A stretch of 54,866 nucleotides of DNA from Planctomycetaceae bacterium (GCA_015485495.1 WFTL01000153.1:1-54866), one strand, 5' to 3'. Shown: positions 27,568 to 37,231, counted from the stretch's first letter. Notes: generated by a model not told the origin, from the sequence alone. Made by a program: numbers and translations.

Positions 27568-28644
27568 TCAGACACGCAGAGCGCCGACGATCGCATTGGA
27601 CAGCCGCTGCAGCGCCGTGCGGCTGTCTTCGAAAGGGGTGGTCGTCAGCAGCACGGCATAAATCTGTTCGTGCGGATCCAGCCAGAACACCGTTCCCGTG
27701 GCTCCCCAGTGTCCCACGGCCGATCGCGGCACCAGATCGCCGAAACCGGCCGGGTGTTCCGGCCACGGAAAACGCCAGCCATACCCCCACGGACGACGGC
27801 GCCACACGGACTCCGGCAGATCGAACAGCCACCGCGTCTGTTCCTGAACCAAAGCGTCCACAGCGGCCGGAGCCAGCACATCGGCCCCGTCGTCACTGAC
27901 ACCTCGCCGCAGCATCACGCGACACAGCCGTCCCAGGTCTCCGGCCGTGGTCAGCAGTCCTCCCCAGGGAGCACCCAGTCGGCGCCAGTACGGACTGTTC
28001 CAGCCCCAGTCGCAGTCGGCATCCTGCCAGGCGGGAAGCTGACAGGGCATCGCCTGTTCCAGCAGATCGTCACGGTCAGCCGGAATGCCCAGCCAGCTTC
28101 GATGCATTCCGGCCGGCCTGAACAGCAGGTCCCGCAGCGCATCCGGCAGCGGGCCCCCCAGAGCGCGGTGCAGGCACGCACCCAGCAGCAGAAACCCCAT
28201 GCTGCTGTAGCGGCAGTCGGTTCCCGGCGCATAGTCCGTTCCGTATTCGCCCACGCGGCGAACGAATTCGTTCAGATCGGCATGATCCGCACGGATCTGT
28301 TCGTGACCGGGAAGCTGATCCGGAAGCCCCGCCGTGTGGGTCAGCAGATGACGCAGGGTGATCCGTCGAAACGGAACCGCCGGAAGATCCGACAGCCAGT
28401 GCGTCACGCGCTGAGACAGCGACAGCACGCCCTGGGCCGCCAGTTTCAGAGCCAGCGTGGCCACGACGGACTTGGTGATGCTGGCCACGAGAACCAGCGA
28501 TTCCCCCGGATCCGCCGCGGCGTCGGCACCGTGAGAAAACTGCAGATGACTTCCCTCCGCCCCGCCGGCTTCGATTTCCGCGAACGGCAGGCCTGCTTCC
28601 TCGACAACCTGCTGCAGCCGGTCGTGAATGTCGGTTACTGCCAC
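27568..28644 (-). CDS. Serine beta-lactamase-like hydrolase (class C / DD-peptidase family)
   Basis: This 358-residue protein has the active-site S55-x-x-K58 in SITKSVVATLAL, a YSS at 146-148 in the position of YxN, and HWGATG near residue 310 in place of KTG. The RITLRHLLTHTAGLPD block is typical of the family. It lacks an obvious signal peptide and may be cytoplasmic. Such proteins are more often esterases or peptidases than true beta-lactamases. The start is a GTG that overlaps the upstream YdjM-like gene by 10 nt, indicating translational coupling. Confidence 0.83.
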   Translation of the reverse strand: MAVTDIHDRLQQVVEEAGLPFAEIEAGGAEGSHLQFSHGADAAADPGESLVLVASITKSVVATLALKLAAQGVLSLSQRVTHWLSDLPAVPFRRITLRHLLTHTAGLPDQLPGHEQIRADHADLNEFVRRVGEYGTDYAPGTDCRYSSMGFLLLGACLHRALGGPLPDALRDLLFRPAGMHRSWLGIPADRDDLLEQAMPCQLPAWQDADCDWGWNSPYWRRLGAPWGGLLTTAGDLGRLCRVMLRRGVSDDGADVLAPAAVDALVQEQTRWLFDLPESVWRRRPWGYGWRFPWPEHPAGFGDLVPRSAVGHWGATGTVFWLDPHEQIYAVLLTTTPFEDSRTALQRLSNAIVGALRV

Positions 28645-29342
28645 TGTGTGCCCTTCGGTTCATCGGCCATGCGGTACGCCGGTGCGTCCGGCAGGTCCGG
28701 AGTGATCTCCAGAACTTCCGGAACCGGCTGCTTCACCAGAGGATCCAGCAGTCCCGCACTGTCCAGCGAAGCCCAGGTCAGGAACATCAGCAGGCCCAGA
28801 GTCATCCCGTTGGCCAGAGATTCCCGGCCCATGAACTTCAGAGCGCTGCCGGCCGACTTCTTCAGCCGAATGCGGGTACCATTCCACTGCACGCTGTACA
28901 TTTCGTCCAGCACCAGGTGAGACAAAAACCCGATGCCCGTACTGAACGCCATCAGAACACGAACCCGCAGATCCGGACTGTAGTAAGCAAGAAACGTCAG
29001 TTCCGCCGCAATGATCAAAGCCGGAATGCTGTGAAACATGCCGCGGTGCACCGTCATCTTCCCCAGAATCGTCGGTGCTCCGTAGCGAACAGCCCCGTAC
29101 AGAAGCAGCGCGGCCAGTATGGCCCGATCACTGGACACGCCGATGGACGCGAAGTGCTGAAACACGAGCATTGGAGCCACCGCGGCCGTCACGCCGGACA
29201 GTTCCCGCACCGGACGCCCGGTTTCCGAATCCAGATCCGGCAGCATCCCGGCCACCCACGTGAAAATCGCGGCCACCGCCGACTGCACCGCCGTGAATCC
29301 GAACACGAATATGGCGACGAATGCCCAGGCGATGCCCAGCAT
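28635..29342 (-). CDS. YdjM-like membrane-bound metal-dependent hydrolase family protein
   Basis: This membrane protein of about 235 residues has roughly five helices. Its motif MLPDLD (near 33), HRGMFHSIPALI (near 100) and the SHLVLDEMYSVQW block (near 140) supply the His/Asp residues that define the YdjM (DUF457) family, annotated as membrane-bound metal-dependent hydrolases. The substrate is unknown. The C-terminal tail is hydrophilic and Pro-rich. The ATG at 29342 is favoured over a GTG at 29351. Its stop overlaps the start of the beta-lactamase-like gene, so the two form an operon. Confidence 0.78.
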   Translation of the reverse strand: MLGIAWAFVAIFVFGFTAVQSAVAAIFTWVAGMLPDLDSETGRPVRELSGVTAAVAPMLVFQHFASIGVSSDRAILAALLLYGAVRYGAPTILGKMTVHRGMFHSIPALIIAAELTFLAYYSPDLRVRVLMAFSTGIGFLSHLVLDEMYSVQWNGTRIRLKKSAGSALKFMGRESLANGMTLGLLMFLTWASLDSAGLLDPLVKQPVPEVLEITPDLPDAPAYRMADEPKGTQWQ

Positions 29343-29637
29343 CCCGCTCACACTGATATGTTCCCGATAGCCGGCCAGAATTCCCTCCTCACAGACCGTC
29401 TGCGAACCGCGACAGCAGAACAGACCGCGTCCGACACATTCTCAGCCAGGCCCCGCAGCCACCGGCCCGCCGTGAATCGCACCATTCTAACCGGTCCGGC
29501 GAACGGAAAAGCTGCCAATCACGGCCCCGAACCCCCGGATGCCCCGACACCGGCTGCCGACACGATCAACTGCGGCAGAATCTGCCGCTGCCCGGCAACA
29601 GACAGACAGGCCGGACAGCGTCGCCGACTCGTCCACA

Positions 29638-31050
29638 TCATTCGGGAAGTTCCGTATCGCGGGTTTCCTGAGCGGCCAGGGTGACCACCACGCCCAGCAG
29701 AAACAAAGGCGACAGATTCAAAGCCGTCTGACCGGCAGACCATTCCTGCCGACCGGCCAGCCACATGGCCGCCGCCGTCCCGAATCGCCCGGCATTGAAA
29801 CAGAACCCCGTTCCGGTTCCCCGCAGCCGCGTGGGAAACAGTTCCGGAAAATACACGGCATAACCGGCATGCATGCCCAGCGTCAGAAATCCGAACACAG
29901 GCAGCAGAATCATGAGCAGCCAGACGGGCACAACACGATCGGCCAGCACCAGAAACAGAAGCAGTGCCATGAGAAAACCGCCCGTGTGATAAAAGAGGAA
30001 CGCCCCTCGCCGGCCCAGCCGCCCGGATACCCAGCCGAACAGCACCAGCCCCAGTCCGCCTCCCACGGTATTCAGCAGCATGCTGATCATCTCCGCACGC
30101 TTGATCGATCCGGCATGACGTTTCAGCGCGGCCTGTTTGTCCGCCTTCTCCGCATCATCCCCCACGTTTTCGGCTTCCAGAGCCTGTTTTTGCGCGACAC
30201 GCAGCAGCACATTCTTCCCATAAATGTGGCAGCCCCAGAACGTCACCAGCCCGATCGTCGCCAGCAGAACGCCGACCGTCGTGTTCCGCACATGCGCACG
30301 GCTGAACAGATCGGGCACCGATCCGGGCGTCTGAGTCGGGTCCTGCCGGGCTCGTTCCCGGGCCCGCTGCCAGGCATCCGGTTCCTTCATCTTCCAGCGA
30401 ATCACGATCACCAGCAGCGCCGGAACAATGCCGATCAGAAATCCCAGACGCCACGTGTCGTCTCCCCACAGACGGGCACTGATGATGAAGTAGCCCACGG
30501 CGACCGCGATCAGTGTGCCGAACACGCTGGATGCATGAAAAATGGAGGCCATCACCGGGCGCGAACGCTGGGGCATCACTTCGGCAATCATGGCGCTGGC
30601 CACGGCCCATTCTCCGCCGACTCCCATCGCCACCAGAAAACGCAAAGCCACCATGTGGCCGGCGCTCTGAGCCAGAGCCGTGATACAGGTGAAAACGGAA
30701 TAGAACAGAATCGTGACGATCATCGTCCGCGACCGGCCGATCCGATCGCTCAGGGCACCAAACACGATCCCGCCAAACGCTCCTCCCAGAAGAAACGCAC
30801 CCAGCGCATAGTTGTTCCAGCGGGCCACGGCAGGAGAATCGGCCGATGCCGCGTTCAGAAGCTGGGGCATCGCATCGTTCATCGAAGCGACAAAAATCTG
30901 TCCTTCGAATACGTCGAACACCCAGCCCAGCGACGCCACGACCAGCACGAGCCACTGGTAGGCGGAAATCCCTTCGTACCAGCGCAGTCCGGAATCGGCC
31001 GCTGCTGCAGGCGACCGGCCTTCTGCCTCGTGATGCGACATATCGCCCAT
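29638..31050 (-). CDS. MFS transporter (sugar/organic-acid porter type)
   Basis: This 470-residue protein has about twelve membrane helices and the MFS signatures GALSDRIGRSRTM (loop 2-3, about 100), VAMGVGGEWAVASAMIAEVMPQRSRP (helices 4-5) and GWVSGRLGRRGAF (loop 8-9). The GGEWA motif and the PTRLRGTGTGFCFNAGR block are those of the sugar-porter/metabolite-H+ symporter (SHS/NarK-like) group. A charged 60-residue loop between helices 6 and 7 (about 220-320) is longer than usual. It lies last in a four-gene operon, 13 bp after a Gfo/Idh dehydrogenase, so it probably imports the substrate those enzymes act on. Confidence 0.87.
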   Translation of the reverse strand: MGDMSHHEAEGRSPAAAADSGLRWYEGISAYQWLVLVVASLGWVFDVFEGQIFVASMNDAMPQLLNAASADSPAVARWNNYALGAFLLGGAFGGIVFGALSDRIGRSRTMIVTILFYSVFTCITALAQSAGHMVALRFLVAMGVGGEWAVASAMIAEVMPQRSRPVMASIFHASSVFGTLIAVAVGYFIISARLWGDDTWRLGFLIGIVPALLVIVIRWKMKEPDAWQRARERARQDPTQTPGSVPDLFSRAHVRNTTVGVLLATIGLVTFWGCHIYGKNVLLRVAQKQALEAENVGDDAEKADKQAALKRHAGSIKRAEMISMLLNTVGGGLGLVLFGWVSGRLGRRGAFLFYHTGGFLMALLLFLVLADRVVPVWLLMILLPVFGFLTLGMHAGYAVYFPELFPTRLRGTGTGFCFNAGRFGTAAAMWLAGRQEWSAGQTALNLSPLFLLGVVVTLAAQETRDTELPE

Positions 31051-31063
31051 TTCTCAGATCTCC

Positions 31064-32101
31064 TCAGACAGGCAGAGACGCGATCTCCACAACCTGCCCG
31101 GTGCGAATGGACTGCTGAGCCGCCAGGCAGACCGCCACGCTCTGCCGCGCAGATTCTCCGCTGTTCAAAGGCGTCCGGCCGGTTCGGCAGCATTCCAGAA
31201 AGTGTTCCAGTTCCGCCCGAATTCCGCGATCCACACGCCCGGACGCATCCGTGAAACAGGCTTCATCGGGTTCCGGAACCGTTTCCTCCCTGCGACCGTC
31301 CGCATCGAACCTCTGGTGAATCAGCTTCAGACTCTGATTCCAGGAATCCAGCCGGCCCTCCGTCCCCGCCAGACCGACTTCACAGTCGCCGCCGGCCGGC
31401 GCAAACAGACAGACTTCCAGAACCGCCCGCCGGCCGCCTTCGTATTCCACCAGCACCTGAGCATTGTCCAGCAGCTCCTGATCCGTGAGCACGTCCGTCC
31501 CGCCGAACGCAGCGACGCGCACGGGCCGACCGCCCAGAAACCAGTTGAACAGGTCGAAATGGTGACAGTTCTTTTCCAGCAGCAGACCGCCGGTCAGATC
31601 TTCCCGTGATCGCCAGCCCGGCCGCATGGGCCCGCGGTATTCACGGCACCACATGATGCGCGCGTCTCCCACAGCCCCCTGATCCACAAGCATTTTCATG
31701 CGGCGGTACAGTTCCTGGTGCCGCATCTCATGACCAACCTGCAGAACGGTCCCGGCGGAACGGGCTGCGGAAATGATGTCGTCGCATTCCGGCAACGTCA
31801 GTCCCAGAGGTTTCTCGCACAGCACGTGCTTCCCCGCCTGCAGAGCCGCGACGGCCGCCGCATGGTGCTCACTGTTCGGCAGCGCGATGATGACAGCATC
31901 CAGCGCTTCCATATCGAGAAGCTCACGCCAGTCGGCGTACACCCGCAGACCGCTGCCGACCAGTTCCTGAGCCGCCTGGCGACTGGATTCACTGCGGCTG
32001 CTGACGGCCGCAACAGCGGCGCCGGGGATCCGCAGCAGGTTCTTCAGGTGGGCTTCCCGACCAAACCAGCCGGCTCCGATCAGCCCCAGGCGAACCGTCA
32101 T
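31064..32101 (-). CDS. Gfo/Idh/MocA-family oxidoreductase
   Basis: This protein of about 345 residues has an N-terminal Rossmann fold (LGLIGAGWFGREAHLKNLL), the cofactor-binding CEKPLGLTL (the EKP motif near residue 90), a GHEMRHQELYRRMK segment, and the C-terminal alpha/beta domain with GGLLLEKNCHHFDLFNWFLG, where the conserved His pair sits. It probably oxidises or reduces a sugar, inositol or related polyol with NAD(P). The ATG at 32101 is used; a GTG at 32116 is also possible and would overlap the dioxygenase stop. It is the third gene of the operon with the PVC cytochrome, dioxygenase and MFS genes. Confidence 0.86.
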   Translation of the reverse strand: MTVRLGLIGAGWFGREAHLKNLLRIPGAAVAAVSSRSESSRQAAQELVGSGLRVYADWRELLDMEALDAVIIALPNSEHHAAAVAALQAGKHVLCEKPLGLTLPECDDIISAARSAGTVLQVGHEMRHQELYRRMKMLVDQGAVGDARIMWCREYRGPMRPGWRSREDLTGGLLLEKNCHHFDLFNWFLGGRPVRVAAFGGTDVLTDQELLDNAQVLVEYEGGRRAVLEVCLFAPAGGDCEVGLAGTEGRLDSWNQSLKLIHQRFDADGRREETVPEPDEACFTDASGRVDRGIRAELEHFLECCRTGRTPLNSGESARQSVAVCLAAQQSIRTGQVVEIASLPV

Positions 32102-32115
32102 GGACGCACCGGACA

Positions 32116-33093
32116 CTACGACGCCACCAGAGAAGCCAGAACGCGGCGTGTGCCGGTAAATGTTCGACGGCCGTGCATCGCGACATAGTTGTCCACCAGA
32201 GCCATGTCGCCGGACTGCCAGGGAACATCGAACGCCAGTTCTTCGGCCATGTCGATCACCCGATCCATGGCCTGCCGGTCCAGAGGACTTCCGTCGCCGA
32301 AGGTGATCGATCGGGACGGATCGTTGCGGGCATCCTTCCAGCCGGAAAAGGCGGCAATGAGCTGATTGAAGAACGTCACGCGTCCGTCCGGCAGGCGGCG
32401 GACGGCCGGAAGACGCGGCGTGGTCACCCGCAGACAGTCGTCATCCAGCCATTCCCACGAATACTGCAGTTCCCGCATCCGGGCTTCGGCTTCTTCCCGC
32501 GTCGTTGCATTCCAGGTGCTCTGCCAGCTCCGACCCATTCCCGATTCCGGATCATCGGCACCGGGCATCACGTGCGAATACAGCAGCCCCTTCTGCTCAC
32601 AGTCGGCAGCGAACTGAGGCAGTTCCCGCCGCATGCGGTCAAACAGCACATCACTGCGGCACAGCGGCGTTTCTCCTCCGGTTTCGGGCGCCTGTTCGCA
32701 GAAAAAAAACAGGCGGGATGGATAGATGGGAGTCTGAGCCATCTCATGGTGCAGACGGATCGTCACATCCGGCGGAGCCTCATTCGCCGTGAATACCAGA
32801 TCCGTCAGATTGGTACGCACCGCATTGGACAGCGAATCTTCGTAGGTGAACGACGGATAGCCGAACGCCCGGATGGCCGCATCGAAATCCTGCGCCGTCG
32901 ACAGCCCGAACCCGCGAAACAGAACCGCTCCATGCTCCCGAAGCTTCCGGTCCAGTTCGTCACGGTGTTCCGTCATCCAGCGACACGCATCTTCCACCGA
33001 ACCGCCGCCGGATTCGCACTGCAGACACAGCGGAAACAGCGTGCTGCCGTCGTCCGCCCGCTGGCCTTCCAGGGAAATTTCTGCAACCTGCAT
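32116..33093 (-). CDS. TauD/TfdA-family Fe(II)/2-oxoglutarate dioxygenase
   Basis: This protein of about 325 residues has the double-stranded beta-helix fold of TauD/clavaminate-synthase-like enzymes. The facial triad is visible as HHEM near residue 115 (His-x-Glu rather than His-x-Asp) and the distal His in NYVAMHGRRTF near 307. The 2-oxoglutarate-binding Arg lies in GTRRVLASL at the C-terminus. The EHGAVLFRGFGL block is typical of the SyrP/TauD group. Substrate unknown, possibly a hydroxylated metabolite handed to the adjacent Gfo/Idh enzyme. Its ATG overlaps the stop of the cytochrome gene (TGATG), so the genes are coupled. Confidence 0.86.
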   Translation of the reverse strand: MQVAEISLEGQRADDGSTLFPLCLQCESGGGSVEDACRWMTEHRDELDRKLREHGAVLFRGFGLSTAQDFDAAIRAFGYPSFTYEDSLSNAVRTNLTDLVFTANEAPPDVTIRLHHEMAQTPIYPSRLFFFCEQAPETGGETPLCRSDVLFDRMRRELPQFAADCEQKGLLYSHVMPGADDPESGMGRSWQSTWNATTREEAEARMRELQYSWEWLDDDCLRVTTPRLPAVRRLPDGRVTFFNQLIAAFSGWKDARNDPSRSITFGDGSPLDRQAMDRVIDMAEELAFDVPWQSGDMALVDNYVAMHGRRTFTGTRRVLASLVAS

Positions 33094-36000
33094 CACATGC
33101 CTTCATTCACAGGTTCATTCACAGGGGAAACAACGGCCGTTGTCCCGTCATCTGAAATCTGCAGCCGAATCGGCTCACGCCGCCGGGGCCGGTGAGCGAT
33201 CAGTGTCACACGCAGGATACCCGGCTGCACGGGTATCTCCCAGCGTCCCTGGTCCCAGGAAACCGGCCGTTCCCCGGCATACAACTGCAGACCATTGTCG
33301 GATTCGGACGCAAGCACCAGGGTCCCCGGCGTTTCCACACGGACGTGCGTCCGTGCAATCCCGAATCCTTCCTTCGATCCCCGGCCTCCGCCCCGCGGTA
33401 CAAGGGGGATTTCTTCCAGAGGCAGACTGCCGCTGACCCGACTGATGACAGTCTCCCACTGAAATTCCGACCGATCGGTCGCTGCCGTTCCGATGCGCGT
33501 ACGCCGCAGAATGTGACGGGCCTGGGGAGTGTCCTTCAGGACGCTCCAGGAACGCAGGACCCGTTCCCGTCCGACCGTCCAGGCGGGCGTTCGTCCCAGT
33601 TCCGACAAAAACCGCACCAGGTCCGCCAGGTCGGCATCCGTCAGATCATCCACCAGGCCTTTCGGCATCAGGGATACGCCGCTGGTCCGTTCTTCAATCT
33701 CTTCCCGGGAAATCGTTCGCAGCCGGTTGTCCGCGTCCCGCAGCACAACGGAATTCTCCGACTCCCGCACCAGAATCCCGCTCACCACACGCCCCTCATC
33801 CGTGACCACCACCACCGTGTGGTAATTTTCCTTCACTTTGGCATTGGGCTTCAGCAGCGACTCCAGAAGATAATCCGGCTGGGCACTGGCCCCCACGCTG
33901 ATCAGATCCGGCCCCACGCGGCCTCCGGCTCCCCCGATCGCATGACACTTCAGACACCCCAGCGAACGGCGACGAAACACCTGCTCCCCGCGTTCGGCCG
34001 ATCCCTGTTCGGCCGCCCGGGCCAGCAGGCGCTGCACGTCTTCTTCCGACATCGCCACCCGGCTCGTCACGCGGCCGGCCCGACTGATGGCCTGTTCCAG
34101 TTCCGGCAGACGGCGGCCGGACTGCCGCACAATTTTCAGCATGTGCCGCGCCGTTTCCGCCGGAATCGTCACATCGCTCAGAGCCCGCGCCAGCCGATCC
34201 GGACCATCGCTGCCGGACAGAAAACCGCGAACAAGCTGCCAGGCGCCGTCCGACGGCGGGAGTTCCCGAAGCAGTTCCACGGCAACGTCCGTCCCCGCCG
34301 GAACATCGACCTCCATCAGCAGCGCCGCGGCTTTCCGGCGCAGTGACGAACGGTTGTCGGACGACCGGGCCGCCTGGGCCAGCATTCCATACAGATCGGG
34401 AACCTGCGACAGCCGAACGGCCTCCAAAGCCGCTTCGCGCAGAACCGCCGGCTCCGTGCCGTCGCTCAGAATCTGCAACAGACGTTCTGCCTGACCGGCG
34501 CCATCCCATTGAGCGGCCAGGCGCAGCGCTGCAGCCTGTAAGCGCACATCATCCGCATCGATCGCGTTCACCAGCAGCGGTCCACAGACCGCCCGAATGC
34601 CGCGACGCCGGGAATGCCGCTGCAGACGCAGCAGACTGTCTGCGTCGCGATGCTCGGCAGCCGCTTCTGCCAGTTGCGAAAACTGCGAAGCATCGGCTGT
34701 CGCCGCAATGATGTCCACAAGCTGATGCCGGTCTCCATCCGGAGTCTCGTCATGATACACCCGGCCGATCAGCAGGGCCGCCGGAGGCGCCTGGCCGACC
34801 GCGTCGAATGCCGTCGTCAGCTGCCGCACATTCGCGAACGTCAGCTGCCCGGCCCGAAATGCCGGCAGCCAGGTGTCGGACAGTTCGCGAATCGTCAGAA
34901 ACAGACCGTAACGGAGAAACCGATCGACCGGCCGATCGAGAATCTTCAGCGCCGTCAGCACCCGCTGCGGATCGGCCGCTCCGGGCAGCTCCGCCGCAGA
35001 ACCGGCCGACGAATGCGCTGCGTTCAGGAAAACCGCCTGTTTTTCGGAATCCTCCAGCGGAGAAAACGACAAAGCCCGAACCGCTTCCAGCCGCACCCGC
35101 GGATGTTCGTCGGACACGGCCTGCTCCAGAAGCGCATCTGCGTCCGGCATAAAATGCTTCCAGTGGCTCAGAACCCGCACCGTCGCCGCCCGAATCCGCC
35201 CATCGTCCGCTTTCAGAAGCTGTCTGAGCAGATCGGTGCGGACGGCACGCAGAGCCTGAAAACACCACAACGCCTCCAGACGCAGACGATCGGCCGAAGC
35301 ATCCGACGGCAGCCCGGCCAGCCACTGATCCAGATCGTCGGCCACATCGGAACCGCGCTCTTTCAGAATCCGGTGAGCCGCACGGCGTTCGGACAGGCTG
35401 TCGGACCGGAAGCGTTCGAACACTTCGGCATTCGGCAGGTGTCGCGGAGAAGAAATCCGGGCCGCCCGGGATCCGGTCCACGTGACTCGCCAGATTCGGC
35501 CGTGTGAGTGATCGCGGCGCGGATCCCGAAAATCGACTTCCCCGTGCTGAATGATGGGATTGTACCAGTCCGCAATGTAGATCGCGCCGTCCGGACCAAT
35601 GCAGATGTCGACCGGGCGAAACGCCACATGGTCGGACACGATCACCTCCTGCTGCTCCCGCGAAATGTAGCCCGACCGGTCTTCGACAATGCGAAAACGG
35701 CACACGCGGTGTCCGCGGAAATCATTCGTCAGCAGAGACCCCTGCCAGTCCGGAGGCAGCGCCGGCGTGTCCACGATTTCCAGACCGCAGTGCTTGGGAC
35801 TGCCCGGGTTCAGTCCTCGCAGAATCCGCGGAGCATTCGATGCCGTCGCATAATACGCGCCTGGAACGACATAATTGATCCCTTCCCCTCCGGCTCCGTC
35901 CGTTGCGAAGGACTGCCCGAACGGATCGATCACGTGCCCCCAGGAATTGATCAGTCCCCGCATGAACACGCCCAGCTCGCGCGTTTCCGGGCGAAACTGC

Positions 36001-36623
36001 CAGATGCCACCGCCGTTCAGCCGCCGCACGCCCCAGGGCGTTTCGATGTGACTGTGAATGTAGATCGACTGATTCATGTACAGGTGACCATCCGGCCCCC
36101 AGCGCAGCGTATGCAGAATGTGGTGCGTGTCCTCCGTTCCGAAACCCGACAGAAGCACGCGACGGGAATCGGCCCGCAGATCTCCGTCTGCATCCGGCAG
36201 GAACAGCAGTTCCGTACTGTTGGCCACGTACGCACCGCCGTCTCCGGGCAGCACGCCGGTCGGAATCAGCAGACCATCGGCAAACACGGTCGTCCGATCG
36301 GCCACTCCATCCTGATCGCAATCTTCCAGAACCAGAATCTGATCTTCCGCCGCCTGCCCCGGCTCGATGTGCGGGTACACCCGGGACGTGGCGATCCACA
36401 GCCGCCCCTCCGGATCGAACGACATCTGGATGGGTTTCGCCAGAGCCGGATCACCGGCAAACAGGTTGACTTCGAAACCTTCCGGCAGCCGAAACGAACG
36501 GCGTTCCTGTTCGGGATCCGGAGGCGGAATCTTTGTGAGGTCGCGCTGAGCGGACACCGGGGCGGCCAGTATCAGCCCCGCCACCAGGGCCATTCCGATT
36601 CTCACCCACATTCTGTGCTGCAT
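33093..36623 (-). CDS. PVC-type haem-binding (CxxCH) dehydrogenase-like protein with HEAT-like repeats
   Basis: This protein of about 1176 residues has a signal peptide (MALVAGLILAAPVSAQ). A six-bladed glucose/sorbosone-dehydrogenase-like propeller follows (about 25-380; FEVNLFAGDPALAKPIQMSFDPEGRLWIA and DGAIYIADWYNPIIQHGEVD are its PVC hallmarks). Next come HEAT-like helical repeats (about 390-850), a cytochrome c domain with CLKCH near residue 890 and the downstream LMPKGLVDDLTDADLADLVRFLSELG, and a beta-rich tail. Such proteins are thought to be periplasmic dehydrogenases of carbohydrate breakdown in planctomycetes. It opens a tightly packed operon. The start is set at ATG 36623; a GTG at 36650 is possible. 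Confidence 0.88.
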   Translation of the reverse strand: MQHRMWVRIGMALVAGLILAAPVSAQRDLTKIPPPDPEQERRSFRLPEGFEVNLFAGDPALAKPIQMSFDPEGRLWIATSRVYPHIEPGQAAEDQILVLEDCDQDGVADRTTVFADGLLIPTGVLPGDGGAYVANSTELLFLPDADGDLRADSRRVLLSGFGTEDTHHILHTLRWGPDGHLYMNQSIYIHSHIETPWGVRRLNGGGIWQFRPETRELGVFMRGLINSWGHVIDPFGQSFATDGAGGEGINYVVPGAYYATASNAPRILRGLNPGSPKHCGLEIVDTPALPPDWQGSLLTNDFRGHRVCRFRIVEDRSGYISREQQEVIVSDHVAFRPVDICIGPDGAIYIADWYNPIIQHGEVDFRDPRRDHSHGRIWRVTWTGSRAARISSPRHLPNAEVFERFRSDSLSERRAAHRILKERGSDVADDLDQWLAGLPSDASADRLRLEALWCFQALRAVRTDLLRQLLKADDGRIRAATVRVLSHWKHFMPDADALLEQAVSDEHPRVRLEAVRALSFSPLEDSEKQAVFLNAAHSSAGSAAELPGAADPQRVLTALKILDRPVDRFLRYGLFLTIRELSDTWLPAFRAGQLTFANVRQLTTAFDAVGQAPPAALLIGRVYHDETPDGDRHQLVDIIAATADASQFSQLAEAAAEHRDADSLLRLQRHSRRRGIRAVCGPLLVNAIDADDVRLQAAALRLAAQWDGAGQAERLLQILSDGTEPAVLREAALEAVRLSQVPDLYGMLAQAARSSDNRSSLRRKAAALLMEVDVPAGTDVAVELLRELPPSDGAWQLVRGFLSGSDGPDRLARALSDVTIPAETARHMLKIVRQSGRRLPELEQAISRAGRVTSRVAMSEEDVQRLLARAAEQGSAERGEQVFRRRSLGCLKCHAIGGAGGRVGPDLISVGASAQPDYLLESLLKPNAKVKENYHTVVVVTDEGRVVSGILVRESENSVVLRDADNRLRTISREEIEERTSGVSLMPKGLVDDLTDADLADLVRFLSELGRTPAWTVGRERVLRSWSVLKDTPQARHILRRTRIGTAATDRSEFQWETVISRVSGSLPLEEIPLVPRGGGRGSKEGFGIARTHVRVETPGTLVLASESDNGLQLYAGERPVSWDQGRWEIPVQPGILRVTLIAHRPRRREPIRLQISDDGTTAVVSPVNEPVNEGM

Positions 36624-36667
36624 CCGCTTCCCGCCGCTGTGTCTTTTCACCGCTGTCTCTTGTCAAA

Positions 36668-36707
36668 GGAACCGGCTCCGAAGCTCCGGAGCCCTTTGCC
36701 CGGTTCC
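36668..36707 (-). promoter_or_regulatory. Nested hairpin in the leader of the PVC cytochrome operon
   Basis: An outer stem (36668-36673 with 36702-36707) encloses an inner 7-bp stem (36674-36680 with 36687-36693). All pairs are Watson-Crick, with a 6-nt apical loop and an 8-nt asymmetric bulge. It lies 45-84 nt upstream of the chosen ATG. It could be an attenuator or an mRNA stabiliser; there is no T-tract on the minus strand. Confidence 0.4.
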
Positions 36708-37087
36708 CGGTGCTCCTGGCCGTGCCGCTTCCCGTCGGTGCCGATTGTGGCGTTCCCCCGGCACCGGCTCAAGCGTCGCCCCCTGTCACGGGAAACACCA
36801 CACGCAGAACACCGGCACACACTCCCGCCGACTCCGCCGGAGCCCCCCCCGAAAAATCCCGGCCGCCGGCATCGCATCCGCTTCCCGAAGCTTCCGGATG
36901 ATCTGGTCCGGGAGGCTGCAGTTTCCGGCCGGTCGCTCTTTCTTCCCGAGGTGAGGAAGATTGCTTAGACCTCGTTTTCGCAGCCAGATCACCGTGCCGG
37001 GCTCAGGCATTCCTTTCTGGAGGATCGTGGAAGAGCAGCGGACAGCATCTTTCAGGACAACCACAGCCGGCACTTTCGACGGGCCGG

Positions 37088-37115
37088 TTGCAGCGGCCTG
37101 AAGACGACGTAGAAT
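37088..37115 (+). promoter_or_regulatory. Possible sigma-70-like promoter of the DUF1549/DUF1553 gene
   Basis: TTGCAG (37088-37093) and TAGAAT (37110-37115) are separated by 16 bp, 117 bp upstream of the start. The -10 differs from consensus at one base and the -35 is poor. Plausible but weak. Confidence 0.25.
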
Positions 37116-37231
37116 GGATGTTCAGCGCTGCCGGTGTCTCCCCCGGCACGTCAGCATGAGCAGGGAACATCGTCTTCCTTCACCGCCCCCTGCCGCGTTT
37201 CCCGTTCCTTTCCTGACGGCCTGCCAACAAG

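Larger units (their letters stand above)
36624..37231. other. Divergent intergenic region between two PVC-specific gene sets
   Basis: This 608-bp region lies between the PVC cytochrome operon and the DUF1549/DUF1553 gene. It contains the nested hairpin at 36668-36707 and a possible + strand promoter at 37088-37115. A 95-codon frame on the minus strand (36786-37073) has no recognisable features and is not called. Confidence 0.4.

Noticed and set aside
36786-37073. 95-codon minus-strand ORF in the divergent region
   Set aside because: No signal, domain or ribosome-binding site; composition typical of a GC-rich chance frame.
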